From: Flagellimonas beolgyonensis
GTDB taxonomy: Bacteria; Bacteroidota; Bacteroidia; Flavobacteriales; Flavobacteriaceae
Assembly (NCBI RefSeq): GCF_003992615.1
Contig: NZ_RZMY01000017.1
Coordinates: forward strand, 62,596 to 126,595
Reading direction: 5' to 3'
DNA length: 64,000 nt
This document shows, in pieces, positions 17,474-26,991 of this stretch. The position numbers and the translations under genes were made by a program. The notes beneath the pieces are model-generated. The model was not told where the DNA came from, ran no database searches, and saw only the letters and a list, made by a program, of their open reading frames with translations. Each line of letters opens with the position of its first letter. Position 1 is the stretch's first letter.

Positions 17474-17968
17474 TTAAAAAAATTTTCTCTCTTTCTTCAA
17501 ACTATAGTACTTTTCCTTGTCACGACAAGAAAATACCTTGGCAGGATGTCCACCTGCAATTCCGAGTGGCTCTATATCATTCACGACAACACTTCCCGCC
17601 TGAATTATTGCACCCTCGCCAATCTTTACACCTCCCAGAATGATCACGTTTATTCCCAACCAAACATTATCCTCAATGATTACATTTTTGACTATTAAGG
17701 TATTGTCATATGGTATTGCCTCCCCCATATGATTATGATAGGATGTGATTATTTTGCAACCATAACCCGAATGAAAATTACTGCCAATAAAGCATTCACC
17801 TTTTCCATAAACAATCAATCCATTGAAATGGACGTTATTTCCCACCCTTGTTTGTTTACTTAACCTTGTGTATCCATTGGCTCTAATGGAAGTATTGAAA
17901 TTTCCACTTGACCTTTTGGCCAAAAAAGTAAAAAATAATGATTTTAATTCTTTTACTAGTTTCTTCAT
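17474..17968 (-). CDS. Left-handed beta-helix acyltransferase (hexapeptide repeat)
   Basis: 164 residues from ATG 17968. The hexapeptide pattern (V/I-x-G-x-x) runs through ~45-150 with the catalytic-site-like YHNHMGEAIPYDN and the end-cap IAGGHPAKVF typical of WbbJ/CysE-like O-acetyltransferases. It probably acetylates a sugar of the repeat unit using acetyl-CoA. A GTG at 17992 would add eight residues, but an AGGAAG sits only one base before it, too close for a ribosome site, so the ATG is preferred. Separated from the GT2 gene by 71 bases. Confidence 0.84.
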   Translation of the reverse strand: MKKLVKELKSLFFTFLAKRSSGNFNTSIRANGYTRLSKQTRVGNNVHFNGLIVYGKGECFIGSNFHSGYGCKIITSYHNHMGEAIPYDNTLIVKNVIIEDNVWLGINVIILGGVKIGEGAIIQAGSVVVNDIEPLGIAGGHPAKVFSCRDKEKYYSLKKERKFF

Positions 17969-18164
17969 AGGACTTGGATCTTTTATTTCCACCTTCCTAT
18001 TAATTTATTCATTAAAATGAAAGGTGGGATTAGGTGTTATAATAAAAACTCTGAGCTTTTAATCTGTTATTTAGAATTTATCATGTACCAACAAACACTT
18101 TTTAAAAAGCAGTTCTAAATTTAAGACAAAACTCCTTACTGATTTTAATTGGTAATTATCTGTT

Positions 18165-19364
18165 TTAACCTCTATTTGCTGCAATATATCCTGATTTCTG
18201 AAAGTGCTTGTGATAAAGAAAAATGAAGCTCATAAAAATCAATGGGTCAAAAATATATATACCAGTATTGGCCGACACAAAAACCAAATAGCAAAGGAAA
18301 AAACCCTTAAAATAATAGCCTTTGACTCGTTTGTCCAAATTATAACATGCTGCAAAAAATGTTGCTAAAAAAGTAAGATAAAGTATCAGGCCAAATAAAC
18401 CTCCATTAAAAAAAATTTCAAAAAAGGTATTATGGGCTGATCGTATCGTTTCATCATGATAACCTTCGAGATAACCTTTTAACTGATTGATTCCGTGGCC
18501 AAAAAATGGCTTTTCCCATGCTTTCTCCAACACGTACTTCCATATTTCAAACCTTCCGGTCCCCGTTTTGGCATTTTCCAATCTTGATTGAATGACATTG
18601 TTGAACCATGGGTTGGTGTAGAAGTAGTATAAACCGATGCCCAAGAAGGTGAATACGGCAAATAAAGCTTGGACAACCTTTCCTTTTTTGAAAATGATAT
18701 AAGCCAAGACAAAAATGAGTAAAACAACAAAGGTCATAGATAGGGTCATCAAACTACATAACAATCCAAAAGCGGCCCATTTGTATAATTTGTTTTGTAA
18801 AAAAACCAAAATAAAAAATGAACTTATCCAGTTAAAGGAATATGACCCCATGCTCAAACCTGTTAGTCTTGGCATATTTGTCCATTTACTAAAAATACCC
18901 CCTAAAACTCGATTCGTTTGATCTGTATAGAACAACGGCATATAGTCGACGCCCTTTACATAATAAAAATAGGTCCCCAATAAAAAAAAGGCCACGGAAA
19001 CAATGTAAAACCACTTACCCAACCTACATATTATAATATTAAATTTTCTTTGGCCAATTTCAACAAGAAAAAAACGGAAAACGAAATAAAAAAAAACCAA
19101 GGCCGCCTCGCCTATTATCGCTTTAGTTGCGGAAGCATAATCATCACAATACAATATTGTGATAGGCAAGTAAAGCATCAGCAATAGCCATGAAGCCTCG
19201 AAAGGCAATAATTTATATATTTTTATAAGTGGCAAAAAAAACAAACCGCACAGGACAAAGAAAAGCATGTAGCTTTTTAGGAAAGGAACCCCAAAAATGT
19301 CTGTTGGGACAAACAAAAAAAAGCAGAAAAATATCAACAATGAAATTTCTATAAGCCTTTTCAA
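18165..19364 (-). CDS. O-antigen ligase/polymerase-like membrane protein (Wzy/WaaL family), copy 2
   Basis: 399 residues, about eleven to twelve membrane helices. The large periplasmic loop and the conserved block GTGRFEIWKYVLEKA, FFGHGINQLKG and SAHNTFFEIFFNGGLFG near residues 280-345 match the Wzy_C/O-antigen ligase family, where the Arg and His are functionally important. It is the second such protein in this cluster, so one is likely the repeat-unit polymerase and the other a ligase or a polymerase for another linkage; sequence alone cannot say which. Start is TTG at 19364. Strongly AT-rich. Confidence 0.84.
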   Translation of the reverse strand: MKRLIEISLLIFFCFFLFVPTDIFGVPFLKSYMLFFVLCGLFFLPLIKIYKLLPFEASWLLLMLYLPITILYCDDYASATKAIIGEAALVFFYFVFRFFLVEIGQRKFNIIICRLGKWFYIVSVAFFLLGTYFYYVKGVDYMPLFYTDQTNRVLGGIFSKWTNMPRLTGLSMGSYSFNWISSFFILVFLQNKLYKWAAFGLLCSLMTLSMTFVVLLIFVLAYIIFKKGKVVQALFAVFTFLGIGLYYFYTNPWFNNVIQSRLENAKTGTGRFEIWKYVLEKAWEKPFFGHGINQLKGYLEGYHDETIRSAHNTFFEIFFNGGLFGLILYLTFLATFFAACYNLDKRVKGYYFKGFFLCYLVFVSANTGIYIFDPLIFMSFIFLYHKHFQKSGYIAANRG

Positions 19365-19376
19365 AATATTGTGTTT

Positions 19377-20651
19377 TTAGGACTTAATCATTTTTACAAA
19401 ATCTTCTTCTCTCTCGATTATTGATTTAACAGGAAATAAAGATCCAAAATATTTAGTCGCAAAACCATCAATATCAACCAAAATATTGGGAATGCCTAAA
19501 TATTGAGCTTCCAAAGCGGTCGTAGAAAACACTGTTGAGTGATGTGTACACCAAAAAATGGCTTCATAAAAACCACAATTCCTTAAAAATAGAACATTCC
19601 CGGAATGTTTTATTTTCCCATATTTTTCATCCCATGTGCGAGGAATAATCACGTACCCTACCTCTTTATCCAAGTTGGCCGACCGGACAATAAATGGGAT
19701 ATATTTGTCTTCCAAGGGCACTTGTAAAGATACTCCAACCACATTATTGTAGTTTTTGGTAAATACTTCCAATGAGCTGTTATTTTTTTTACCTTCTTTT
19801 TTAAGGCAATCCAAAAAATAGTCTCCTTTAATTTTTATTTGGTGCTGCTGATAAATCCCTCGGCGTTGCAAAGCCTTTTTATCAATACTTGAAAAAACCC
19901 AGAATTCTGCAGGGAAGTAAGAAGCGTCCAAACTAATTTCGGAGTTGTATGAAGGATGAGCATCACCAACGAAGCCATGTTGTCCTTCTATGACTTTTAT
20001 GCCGGAATCGTTGGCTGCCTTAACCATATAATTTCTTGTGGCAGAATAATAGGTGGCCACAAATATTCTTTTGGGCCTTCTCAACTTAAAGAAAAACCTG
20101 TAAAACTTATAGTACCCTTGAAACTGTTTCATTTCTTTGAGCACATCAAACTCTATATTGTATTTGTTCAATATGGTTTGAAGGTGTGAATATTTATCCG
20201 GGAAAATCAATTGGCATTTAACGGTAAAAAAACCTAATAAATCCAAAATCGTTTGTGAAACAATATGTTTGGAATGAATCATATGGGTTGGTCGGAAAGC
20301 ACCTTCTGTCAATGATATAAAAAGAGTTCTGTCTTGTTCTCCCTCATTAATGAAAGGGTCTATCACTCTATCAAAATAAGCCCCGTTCATTATTTTACGA
20401 TATTGGTCGTTGGTAAATACCAAGGTGTCATAAGTCCGAAACCAGTGTTTGAAGCCATAAAAAAGATTTGCAAAAAAATGTTTGTTGAACACTTCTTTAA
20501 ATCGGCTCTTATTTCCCCCTTTGCTGGAACCGCCGAACAGGTTCATATACAACCTATTTCTGAGAAGGGCCCATTCACCATAATTTTCAAGGATATTATG
20601 GTTTTCGGACTCAATCCTAAAAATCAAATCTTCTATTTCTTCTAAGCTCAT
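19377..20651 (-). CDS. Putative GT-B-like transferase of unknown family, candidate nonulosonate transferase
   Basis: 424 residues, soluble, no membrane helix. No standard glycosyltransferase signature is obvious, but the order of features resembles GT-B enzymes: an alternating first half, a turn with EGQHGFVGDAHPSYN (~250), and a late glycine-poor loop with HHSTVFSTTALEAQYLGIPN (~385), which mimics the nucleotide-sugar contact seen in capsule and polysialyl-type transferases. Start ATG at 20651 overlaps the flippase stop as ATGA; the frame opens further upstream without a good start. Since the cluster makes a CMP-activated nonulosonate yet has no recognisable sialyltransferase, this is a candidate for that step. 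Inference only. Confidence 0.68.
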   Translation of the reverse strand: MSLEEIEDLIFRIESENHNILENYGEWALLRNRLYMNLFGGSSKGGNKSRFKEVFNKHFFANLFYGFKHWFRTYDTLVFTNDQYRKIMNGAYFDRVIDPFINEGEQDRTLFISLTEGAFRPTHMIHSKHIVSQTILDLLGFFTVKCQLIFPDKYSHLQTILNKYNIEFDVLKEMKQFQGYYKFYRFFFKLRRPKRIFVATYYSATRNYMVKAANDSGIKVIEGQHGFVGDAHPSYNSEISLDASYFPAEFWVFSSIDKKALQRRGIYQQHQIKIKGDYFLDCLKKEGKKNNSSLEVFTKNYNNVVGVSLQVPLEDKYIPFIVRSANLDKEVGYVIIPRTWDEKYGKIKHSGNVLFLRNCGFYEAIFWCTHHSTVFSTTALEAQYLGIPNILVDIDGFATKYFGSLFPVKSIIEREEDFVKMIKS

Positions 20652-22084
20652 TTTAATTTGACTTTTAGAATTTCCATTGGGTGCTTTTGGTGAATTAAAC
20701 AAAAAAGTAGAATGCTGGATATAGAAAAAACTATCAACATAACCATAGCTTCCAAAACTTCATTTCCCAATGATATCTTCATTAGTAAAAAGGTTAGTAA
20801 AAAGCTAAATAGAATATAAAGCAAGTTTTTAAGGCTCTTAAACTCAAAGTTGGTCTTCTTTTTTACCCCGTAGACCAAAAGTACATTCGTAATAAAAATC
20901 CCCATAAGTGTTGCCAATGCTGCTCCTACAAGGCCATATTGTTTTATTAGGATAAAATTTAACCCCAAATTGACCATCCCCCCAATAAATATGAACAAGG
21001 TTTTGGCCCTGACCAATTTGGGGGTAAGCGACATTATGTTGACATTTATGAAATAGATGCTACTAAATGCGTATGTAAAATTAATATAAACCACAACGTC
21101 CTTTGCGGCAATATAAGATTCATCCAATACATACTTGATAAAATATGGGCTTAGGATGGAAGCATAACCTGTCAAGACAACCGCTATAAGAACATAAAAA
21201 TTGGCAAACCTGTAAATCTCTCCGTAATCTTTCTTTCCACTTTCATATATACTCATGAAATGTGGTAAATACGCATAGTTCAAAGCCCTAAAAATCAAAA
21301 CTAAAATGGCGCCCATCTGAATAGCTATTTGATATACGCCCAATGCAGAAAGTGTTAACAATGCCAATATGTAAAATCTATCTACAATTATATTAATCGT
21401 TGCAAGCAACTCTGTTGGCAAGTAGGATATTGAATAATGAAAAGATTCGGAAATAAATTCTCTTTTAAGTACAAAACGGACCTCCTTAAACAAAAACAAG
21501 AGTATAATTACCATAAAAAATAAATTGGACAACAAAAGGGATAGAATGTACCCATCATGTTTCATTCCCTTTTGAATTATGGTTATGCCCATTAGAGCAA
21601 ATTGAAGTGCGTAAAAGATAGAATATAAATAAGTATAGCGTTTTAACTTTTGTTGCGCCTTTAAAAGCGCCAGGTATGCCATATTAAATGGTTGTAAAAC
21701 ACATATCAAAAAAATCCATATTAAATATGGATTAAATGGCAATTCCGGGAAAATCCATGTGAAAAGTGGTTCACCAAAGAGAATGAAAACACCCAAGAAC
21801 ACAAGACATGTTATGAATAAAAAAAGAAAGCTAGATCCTAAAAATTCTTTTAGTTTTTCAGGCTTATTTGCATATTTAAAATAGTATCTGGAAATAGATG
21901 CGGTAGCGGAAAGTGAAAATATGATTGCCAAAAATTGAATAATCATGAGTGCGGATGATATAATTCCGTACTCTTCCGTGGTCATATAATACGTAAAAAG
22001 GGACATGAGTAGAAACATGATCCCCTTTTGAAGGGCCTCTATAATAGCATAGGAAGTGGAAAATGCTATAATTTTTTTTAGCAA
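20648..22084 (-). CDS. Wzx-type oligosaccharide flippase
   Basis: 478 residues with about fourteen hydrophobic segments and no extended soluble domain, the pattern of the MATE/MOP polysaccharide flippases. The opening helices (AIIEALQKGIMFLLMSLFTY, YYMTTEEYGIIS) match Wzx proteins. It moves the lipid-linked repeat unit from the cytoplasmic to the periplasmic leaflet. Start is TTG at 22084. It overlaps the following gene by 4 bases and follows the first Wzy-like gene by 7 bases. Confidence 0.92.
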   Translation of the reverse strand: MLKKIIAFSTSYAIIEALQKGIMFLLMSLFTYYMTTEEYGIISSALMIIQFLAIIFSLSATASISRYYFKYANKPEKLKEFLGSSFLFLFITCLVFLGVFILFGEPLFTWIFPELPFNPYLIWIFLICVLQPFNMAYLALLKAQQKLKRYTYLYSIFYALQFALMGITIIQKGMKHDGYILSLLLSNLFFMVIILLFLFKEVRFVLKREFISESFHYSISYLPTELLATINIIVDRFYILALLTLSALGVYQIAIQMGAILVLIFRALNYAYLPHFMSIYESGKKDYGEIYRFANFYVLIAVVLTGYASILSPYFIKYVLDESYIAAKDVVVYINFTYAFSSIYFINVNIMSLTPKLVRAKTLFIFIGGMVNLGLNFILIKQYGLVGAALATLMGIFITNVLLVYGVKKKTNFEFKSLKNLLYILFSFLLTFLLMKISLGNEVLEAMVMLIVFSISSILLFCLIHQKHPMEILKVKLK

Positions 22085-22091
22085 AATAAAT

Positions 22092-23372
22092 TCATTTTAA
22101 AATTGAAGTTCCAGTTCTTGATTCGCTAAATTTTTTACCAGGGGCCATGGTAATAAGGCAATAAAAAAAACAATAAAAAGATAAGCCCGAATATCTGTTA
22201 AACATAGATTCAAACAAAAAATTGATCAATAACAATAACAGAAAGCTTAAGACAAAGCTTGGGGGATTATATGCTATTCCTTTTTGCCAAACCAGCACCA
22301 TCATTAGAGCCAAGAGGAAAAGTCCAGTTATCCCCAGTTCCAAAAGCATTTGCAAGTATTGGTTATGCGCGTTTAAATCTTGGAGTGTTCCCGTTTCAAA
22401 TTTGCGATAATATTTGTTCAATTCTTTGTTTACATCAGCTATACCTACTCCAAAAACAGGATTTTCCCGAATTATCTGTACTGCGGTATACCATAGCAAA
22501 GGCCTACGGTCAATATTGTTTAAACTGGTTATTTCGTCGACCGTGCCATCCGGATTGAAATATCTTTCTACGTTGGTTTTCATCCTCGCCAATCTTGGGT
22601 CTGATTTGTACAGAATAATCCCGGACAAGATAATGGCACAAAAAAGTGCAACACGGCCCAATTTGGTCTTTACCAAAAAGAAAAGATAATAAACGGCAAT
22701 TAAAAACAGGGCAATGTATGAGGCACGATTCATCGTCATTCCTATTGAAATAAGAAGAAATATGATACTTGACCTTGTTTGTAATTTATTCTTAAAAGGG
22801 AATTCAATCAAGATAATTAGAGCAAAGGTTAAATACATTGCGAAATACACGGTTTGGTGCAAAACTGAAAAATGATTGCCAAAAAAGTGGTTGCCACCAT
22901 ATATTATGGAATGGTAGGTGGAAAAGCCTTCTATAAGTTTTGGCCTAAAAACCAAGATACCATCTTGTTGTCCCATGGATCGCAGAAAAGCTAAAAGCAA
23001 ACAGACCCCAATGGCACTTATGCAACCATAAACGAAGAAGTGAAGTAATCTCACCTTGTCCTTGAAGATCTTCGCTCCTTTTAAAAAAAAAATTATGGGG
23101 AGTGCCAAAAAAGAAAGTTTATGTTCTAAAAAATGCCCGTCAAATGTATCGGAAAAAAACAATGATATTGCTATCGCCACATAATAAATGATCGGAATCA
23201 AGAAGGCTACATTCCAACAAAGAGCTTCTTTTTTTATAGTGGCCAAGGCAACTATAAACCATAGCCCCAAACATATGGTCGATAATTTTTGACTTATTGG
23301 TAAAAGGAAAGTAAAAGCCAAGGGAAGATAAGCAATTAAACCTTGTACATTCTTTTTTAAAGTCAAAGGCAT
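22092..23372 (-). CDS. O-antigen ligase/polymerase-like membrane protein (Wzy/WaaL family), copy 1
   Basis: 426 residues, about eleven membrane helices with a periplasmic loop near 250-340. The block NRASYIALFLI, RRPLLWYTAVQIIRENP, FGVGIADVNKEL and LNAHNQYLQMLLELGITGL is the Wzy_C signature. Catalyses either polymerisation of repeat units or their ligation to lipid A core in the periplasm. It directly precedes the flippase, which favours a polymerase role, but this is inference. The 106 bases between it and the amidotransferase gene upstream are the widest break inside this half of the operon. Confidence 0.86.
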   Translation of the reverse strand: MPLTLKKNVQGLIAYLPLAFTFLLPISQKLSTICLGLWFIVALATIKKEALCWNVAFLIPIIYYVAIAISLFFSDTFDGHFLEHKLSFLALPIIFFLKGAKIFKDKVRLLHFFVYGCISAIGVCLLLAFLRSMGQQDGILVFRPKLIEGFSTYHSIIYGGNHFFGNHFSVLHQTVYFAMYLTFALIILIEFPFKNKLQTRSSIIFLLISIGMTMNRASYIALFLIAVYYLFFLVKTKLGRVALFCAIILSGIILYKSDPRLARMKTNVERYFNPDGTVDEITSLNNIDRRPLLWYTAVQIIRENPVFGVGIADVNKELNKYYRKFETGTLQDLNAHNQYLQMLLELGITGLFLLALMMVLVWQKGIAYNPPSFVLSFLLLLLINFLFESMFNRYSGLSFYCFFYCLITMAPGKKFSESRTGTSILK

Positions 23373-23478
23373 ATATTACCTGTTTAATTCTGTCTAAATC
23401 CTTGCTTTCTATTGCCCCAATCCCCCGATTGGGAAACTCTTGTAGTTATTGATAAGAGATATCCTTAGAAATTAATAT

Positions 23479-24777
23479 TTAATCATTGATCCCTGATCGA
23501 TTTACCGTATGCCTTAATTTCCATTCTCCCTCGGCTGTTAAAGCCCATAGATGTGGGGACCTAAAATTATCAATCAATTCAAAGAAGTGATCCTCTTGCA
23601 TATCGATATATTTCATGCAATCCCCAAAATAACGATCTGGGAACTCTCCATCAAAACGATTGACTAATGCCTGTGCCTCTTCTCTATTAATATGGCTATT
23701 CCTTATTTCTTGTGAAGCATCATAAGTGGTTCTGCCTATTCCAAACTTGATATATGTGGTATAATAGTGCAGATCATCTATCTTATCGTCAATACTATTA
23801 TACTTACTATATGTTCCTTGTGTTCTGAATGGACGTGCTTTAAATCCAGTATTCTCGGTGGCATAATAATAAACTTCTTGAGGGGTCCATTTGAGATAGT
23901 ATCCCAGGTAGTGGACTTCAATGCTTTTATCTTGCAACTCTTTCACTGTAGGAGGGAAAAATGACATTAGATCCGATAATCTAATATCATATTTTTCTTG
24001 TATTTCTTTTACGGATAGGCCTCCAAGATAAATATCATCAATGTTGGTAAAACTGTAATATGACTTGTCTCTTAACGAGGTTATATTATCAGCAATTGGG
24101 TTCCCATATTCTGCTTCGTTTTCTCCATAAAAAATTAGAGGTATATCAAACTTAGCAGCAAATTTTGGTGCAAGGTTTTTTTGTCCCAAAATAAAGGTTT
24201 GGAAGGGATGGAAAAGGTTTTCAATGGAAAGCTTGGTCAGAAGTTTCATCACATTTCCATTACGCCTGAACGAATAGTTGTCAAACCCTCCTGTATCAAT
24301 CCAATTTTTCCAGTTTTCATAACCATAGTCCGTATATAAAATTGGAGGCCACGTAATGGTTAAAGGGTTCATGCCGTACTTATACTTCAATATATGGGCT
24401 TGATAAGCACTATCTTTACCGCCACTACCTGGAACCAAACAGTCATACCCCCCATCCGATCTCCTGTATTTGTCCAATAACTTTACAAGCTCTCTTTCCC
24501 TTGCTTCCCAATCTATGTTTTCCTTTTTCTCGGCAGTTCTACAAGCATCGCAAACCCCATGCTCATCAAAATGCATTGTTGTCTTCTTGCTCTTATTGGT
24601 GTGTTTAAATTCTATGGCGGATGTTGGGCGTTGATTGGACATCACACATTTTTCACAGAATTTCACATCAACTGGCAATCCATAAAAAGCAATACGGTCT
24701 TTTGGCTCAATATCAATGTTATACCATCCTTTTTCAACGCGCTCTTTAAATGGAGTATCTAATGGATTTGCATTCAT
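23479..24777 (-). CDS. N-acetyl sugar amidotransferase (PseA/WbpG family)
   Basis: 432 residues. N-terminal zinc-type pairs CEKC...M (residues ~37-40) and CDAC (~86-89), then an ATP-pyrophosphatase loop PGSGGKDSAYQ (~118-128). PseA/WbpG enzymes use ammonia from a HisH/HisF-like pair and ATP to turn an acetamido group on a sugar into an acetamidino group. The hisH2 and hisF2 genes are immediately upstream in the same operon, and a full legionaminic-type pathway precedes them, so the likely substrate is the CMP-activated or precursor nonulosonate. The precise substrate step is inferred. Confidence 0.92.
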   Translation of the reverse strand: MNANPLDTPFKERVEKGWYNIDIEPKDRIAFYGLPVDVKFCEKCVMSNQRPTSAIEFKHTNKSKKTTMHFDEHGVCDACRTAEKKENIDWEARERELVKLLDKYRRSDGGYDCLVPGSGGKDSAYQAHILKYKYGMNPLTITWPPILYTDYGYENWKNWIDTGGFDNYSFRRNGNVMKLLTKLSIENLFHPFQTFILGQKNLAPKFAAKFDIPLIFYGENEAEYGNPIADNITSLRDKSYYSFTNIDDIYLGGLSVKEIQEKYDIRLSDLMSFFPPTVKELQDKSIEVHYLGYYLKWTPQEVYYYATENTGFKARPFRTQGTYSKYNSIDDKIDDLHYYTTYIKFGIGRTTYDASQEIRNSHINREEAQALVNRFDGEFPDRYFGDCMKYIDMQEDHFFELIDNFRSPHLWALTAEGEWKLRHTVNRSGIND

Positions 24778-24796
24778 GCTTTACTTATTATTTATA

Positions 24797-25447
24797 TTAA
24801 AAACTATTAAACCAATTTTTGTAAATCTCCAATCCTTTTTCCCCGCTCTTTTCTGGGTGGAACTGGGTTGCAAAAATATTGTCTTTTTGCAAAGATGAGC
24901 AATAGTTGGTCCCATTGTATGTTGTAAGGGAAGATATTGCTCCAATATCTTCAATATCTGCATAGTACGAATGCACGAAGTACATAAACTCTTCGGACTT
25001 TAAACTATTTAAGGGCGAGTTTTCCCAATTCCCGTTTTTCGGATCTACAATAGTATTCCACCCAATTTGTGGAACCTTGAAATTTTTTTCCAAATCATTG
25101 GGAAACTTGCGGATGGTTCCGTTTACCAGTCCCAATCCTTTGGTAGCCCCAAACTCTTCACTACTTTCAAACAACAATTGTAAGCCGAGGCAAATACCCA
25201 TAAAAGGATTCCCACTTTCAACAAAATCTTTGATAGGTTCAATTAAATCCAATCTTTCAAGGTTTTTCATTGCCTGTTGAAAAGCCCCAACCCCTGGAAG
25301 GATGACAGCATCTGCATTTCGTATCATTTGAGGGTTGTCGGTGATATCAACTTCAAAACCAAAATATTTGCAAGCGTTAATAACGCTATAGAGATTGCTT
25401 GAACCATAATCTACAATAGCCAACTTGATGTTTGTCATGTTTCTCAT
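24797..25447 (-). CDS. hisH: HisH-like glutamine amidotransferase subunit for sugar amidination
   Basis: 216 residues, class I glutaminase. Oxyanion and nucleophile elements are present: PGVGAFQQAM, GICLGLQLL with the catalytic Cys, and FHPEKSG with the catalytic His followed two residues later by Glu. It releases ammonia from glutamine for the HisF-like partner. No other histidine gene is in the window; the setting inside a nonulosonate operon next to a PseA-type amidotransferase marks it as the paralogue used for acetamidino sugars. ATG at 25447 overlaps the hisF2 stop as ATGA, as at other junctions here; ATG 25438 is a possible alternative. Confidence 0.9.
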   Translation of the reverse strand: MRNMTNIKLAIVDYGSSNLYSVINACKYFGFEVDITDNPQMIRNADAVILPGVGAFQQAMKNLERLDLIEPIKDFVESGNPFMGICLGLQLLFESSEEFGATKGLGLVNGTIRKFPNDLEKNFKVPQIGWNTIVDPKNGNWENSPLNSLKSEEFMYFVHSYYADIEDIGAISSLTTYNGTNYCSSLQKDNIFATQFHPEKSGEKGLEIYKNWFNSF

Positions 25448-26289
25448 AAAGTTCGACATGGTATCTGATGTGACACCATGTAAGATTTTATTTGTTCTAT
25501 GCTAAATGGACTGATTTTGCCAAAGGCCATTCCCTTTTTTAAAAACTCTGTGTTTCCTTCTTTACTTGAGGTTGAAGGGGTATTGTTTTTAAGAAAATCA
25601 TAATGCAGTACGGAAGCAAAGGCCAAAGCATTTACGTTATATTTGACAGCTTTGCCAATATCATCCAGTTGACCCGCTCCTCCATGTGCAACTACTGGAA
25701 CGGTCACTTTGGACGTCACCTGTTCAAGTAGGTCATAATCATACCCTTCTCCGGTACCCTCTTTGTCTATAGAGGTAATTACCAATTCCCCGGCGCCCAA
25801 TTCTTCGGCTCGTTGTGCCCAACTCACCACTTCAACACCGGTATATTCACGGCCGTTATCAGTGAAGGCAAGATAGTTGCCATCACTTTGCTTTGCGGCT
25901 TCAATTGTTACAACTATTGTTGACGACCCAAAAGTATTAGCGGCTTCTGTAATTAGTCCTGGATTGTTGATTGCAGCGGTGTTGATGGCAACTTTATCCG
26001 CGCCTGCTTTCAGCATGGTCTTAATGTCCTCGATAGATCGGATCCCGCCGCCCACAGTTAGGGGAACAAAACTAAATTTGGCAACATTGGAAATAAGGTC
26101 GTGAAGCCCATTTCTGTTATAAAGGCTTGCAACCACATCTTGATAAAACAATTCATCGGCACCTTGCTGATAATAAAATTTGCTGAAATCTTCCGGCTGG
26201 CCCAATACGCGCAAACCTTCCAAATGGATTCCTTTTACCAAATTGGGTCCTTTTACATCCAAACGCGCTATGGTTCTTACTGTATTCAT
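25444..26289 (-). CDS. hisF: HisF-like cyclase-type subunit for sugar amidination (AglZ/HisF2 family)
   Basis: 281 residues, about 30 longer than housekeeping HisF because of an insertion near 230-245 and a C-terminal tail. A TIM barrel with IARLDVKG at the start, LTVGGGIRSIEDI, and AHGGAGQLDDI at the phosphate sites. True HisF enzymes have paired catalytic Asp residues; here the barrel is thought to act mainly as an ammonia channel partner for HisH in acetamidino sugar synthesis. Overlaps neuA upstream by 4 bases and hisH downstream by 4. Confidence 0.9.
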   Translation of the reverse strand: MNTVRTIARLDVKGPNLVKGIHLEGLRVLGQPEDFSKFYYQQGADELFYQDVVASLYNRNGLHDLISNVAKFSFVPLTVGGGIRSIEDIKTMLKAGADKVAINTAAINNPGLITEAANTFGSSTIVVTIEAAKQSDGNYLAFTDNGREYTGVEVVSWAQRAEELGAGELVITSIDKEGTGEGYDYDLLEQVTSKVTVPVVAHGGAGQLDDIGKAVKYNVNALAFASVLHYDFLKNNTPSTSSKEGNTEFLKKGMAFGKISPFSIEQIKSYMVSHQIPCRTL

Positions 26290-26987
26290 AATGTTACTAT
26301 TCCTTCTTTCAATAAGAATTCACTTATCCTCCAATCCAACATTTCGTCCAAATCCATAGAAGAAAGCTCATCCATAACATACTTTTTTATTTTTGTGAAT
26401 TTCCCAATCGGTTTTTCTTTAAGGGCGTTTGCATTTATAATGTAAATTGCCCCATTATATTCATATACCTTCGGGATTTCTTGTCGGCCTGAAAAATCTC
26501 CTTTTTTTGATTTCTCCAAAAAACCTCCTTTCTCTTCAAAAAGATTATAATATGGATTGGATTTGGTTTCTTTTACCGAAACCACCATGTCTATTTCCTC
26601 CTCATATATTGTCAATGCTTCTTTCACATGGGTTAATTTTCTAAAGGGTGATGTTGGCTGCAAAAGTACTACTATATTGTATTTTTTGCCCTTTGACTCA
26701 AAATAATTCAGCGCATGTAAAAGTACTTCGTATGTGCCGGCAGTATCGCTGGCCAAACTGGACGGTCTTATAAAGGGCACTGATATGCCGAATTGCTCTG
26801 CTACCTGTTTAATGTCGATGCCGTCCGTGGATACACAAATGTCCTCCATAGGAACAATTGCTTTAGCGATTTCAATACTATGGGCAATCAATGGTTTATC
26901 CCCCAATAGTTTTATGTTCTTACCAGGTATCCCTTTTGATCCGGCCCTAGCGGGAATTACAACCAAAATATTGTTTGAAGAAATCAA
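26286..26987 (-). CDS. CMP-nonulosonate cytidylyltransferase (NeuA/LegF type)
   Basis: 233 residues. Nucleotide-binding IPARAGSKGIPGKNIK (11-26), then QPTSPFR (~100) and the EYNGAIYIIN segment found in acylneuraminate cytidylyltransferases. The enzyme activates a free nonulosonic acid with CTP to a CMP-sugar. Given the LegB/C/H/G/X neighbours, CMP-legionaminic acid or an amidinated derivative is the likely product rather than CMP-Neu5Ac, but the two activities are not separable by eye. 4 bases from legX, ATGA overlap with hisF2. Confidence 0.92.
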   Translation of the reverse strand: MISSNNILVVIPARAGSKGIPGKNIKLLGDKPLIAHSIEIAKAIVPMEDICVSTDGIDIKQVAEQFGISVPFIRPSSLASDTAGTYEVLLHALNYFESKGKKYNIVVLLQPTSPFRKLTHVKEALTIYEEEIDMVVSVKETKSNPYYNLFEEKGGFLEKSKKGDFSGRQEIPKVYEYNGAIYIINANALKEKPIGKFTKIKKYVMDELSSMDLDEMLDWRISEFLLKEGIVTL

Positions 26988-26991
26988 AATA

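Noticed and set aside
24797..26289. HisH and HisF as part of a histidine biosynthesis operon
   Set aside because: No other his gene is present and both sit between neuA and a PseA-type amidotransferase, so the sugar amidination role fits better.
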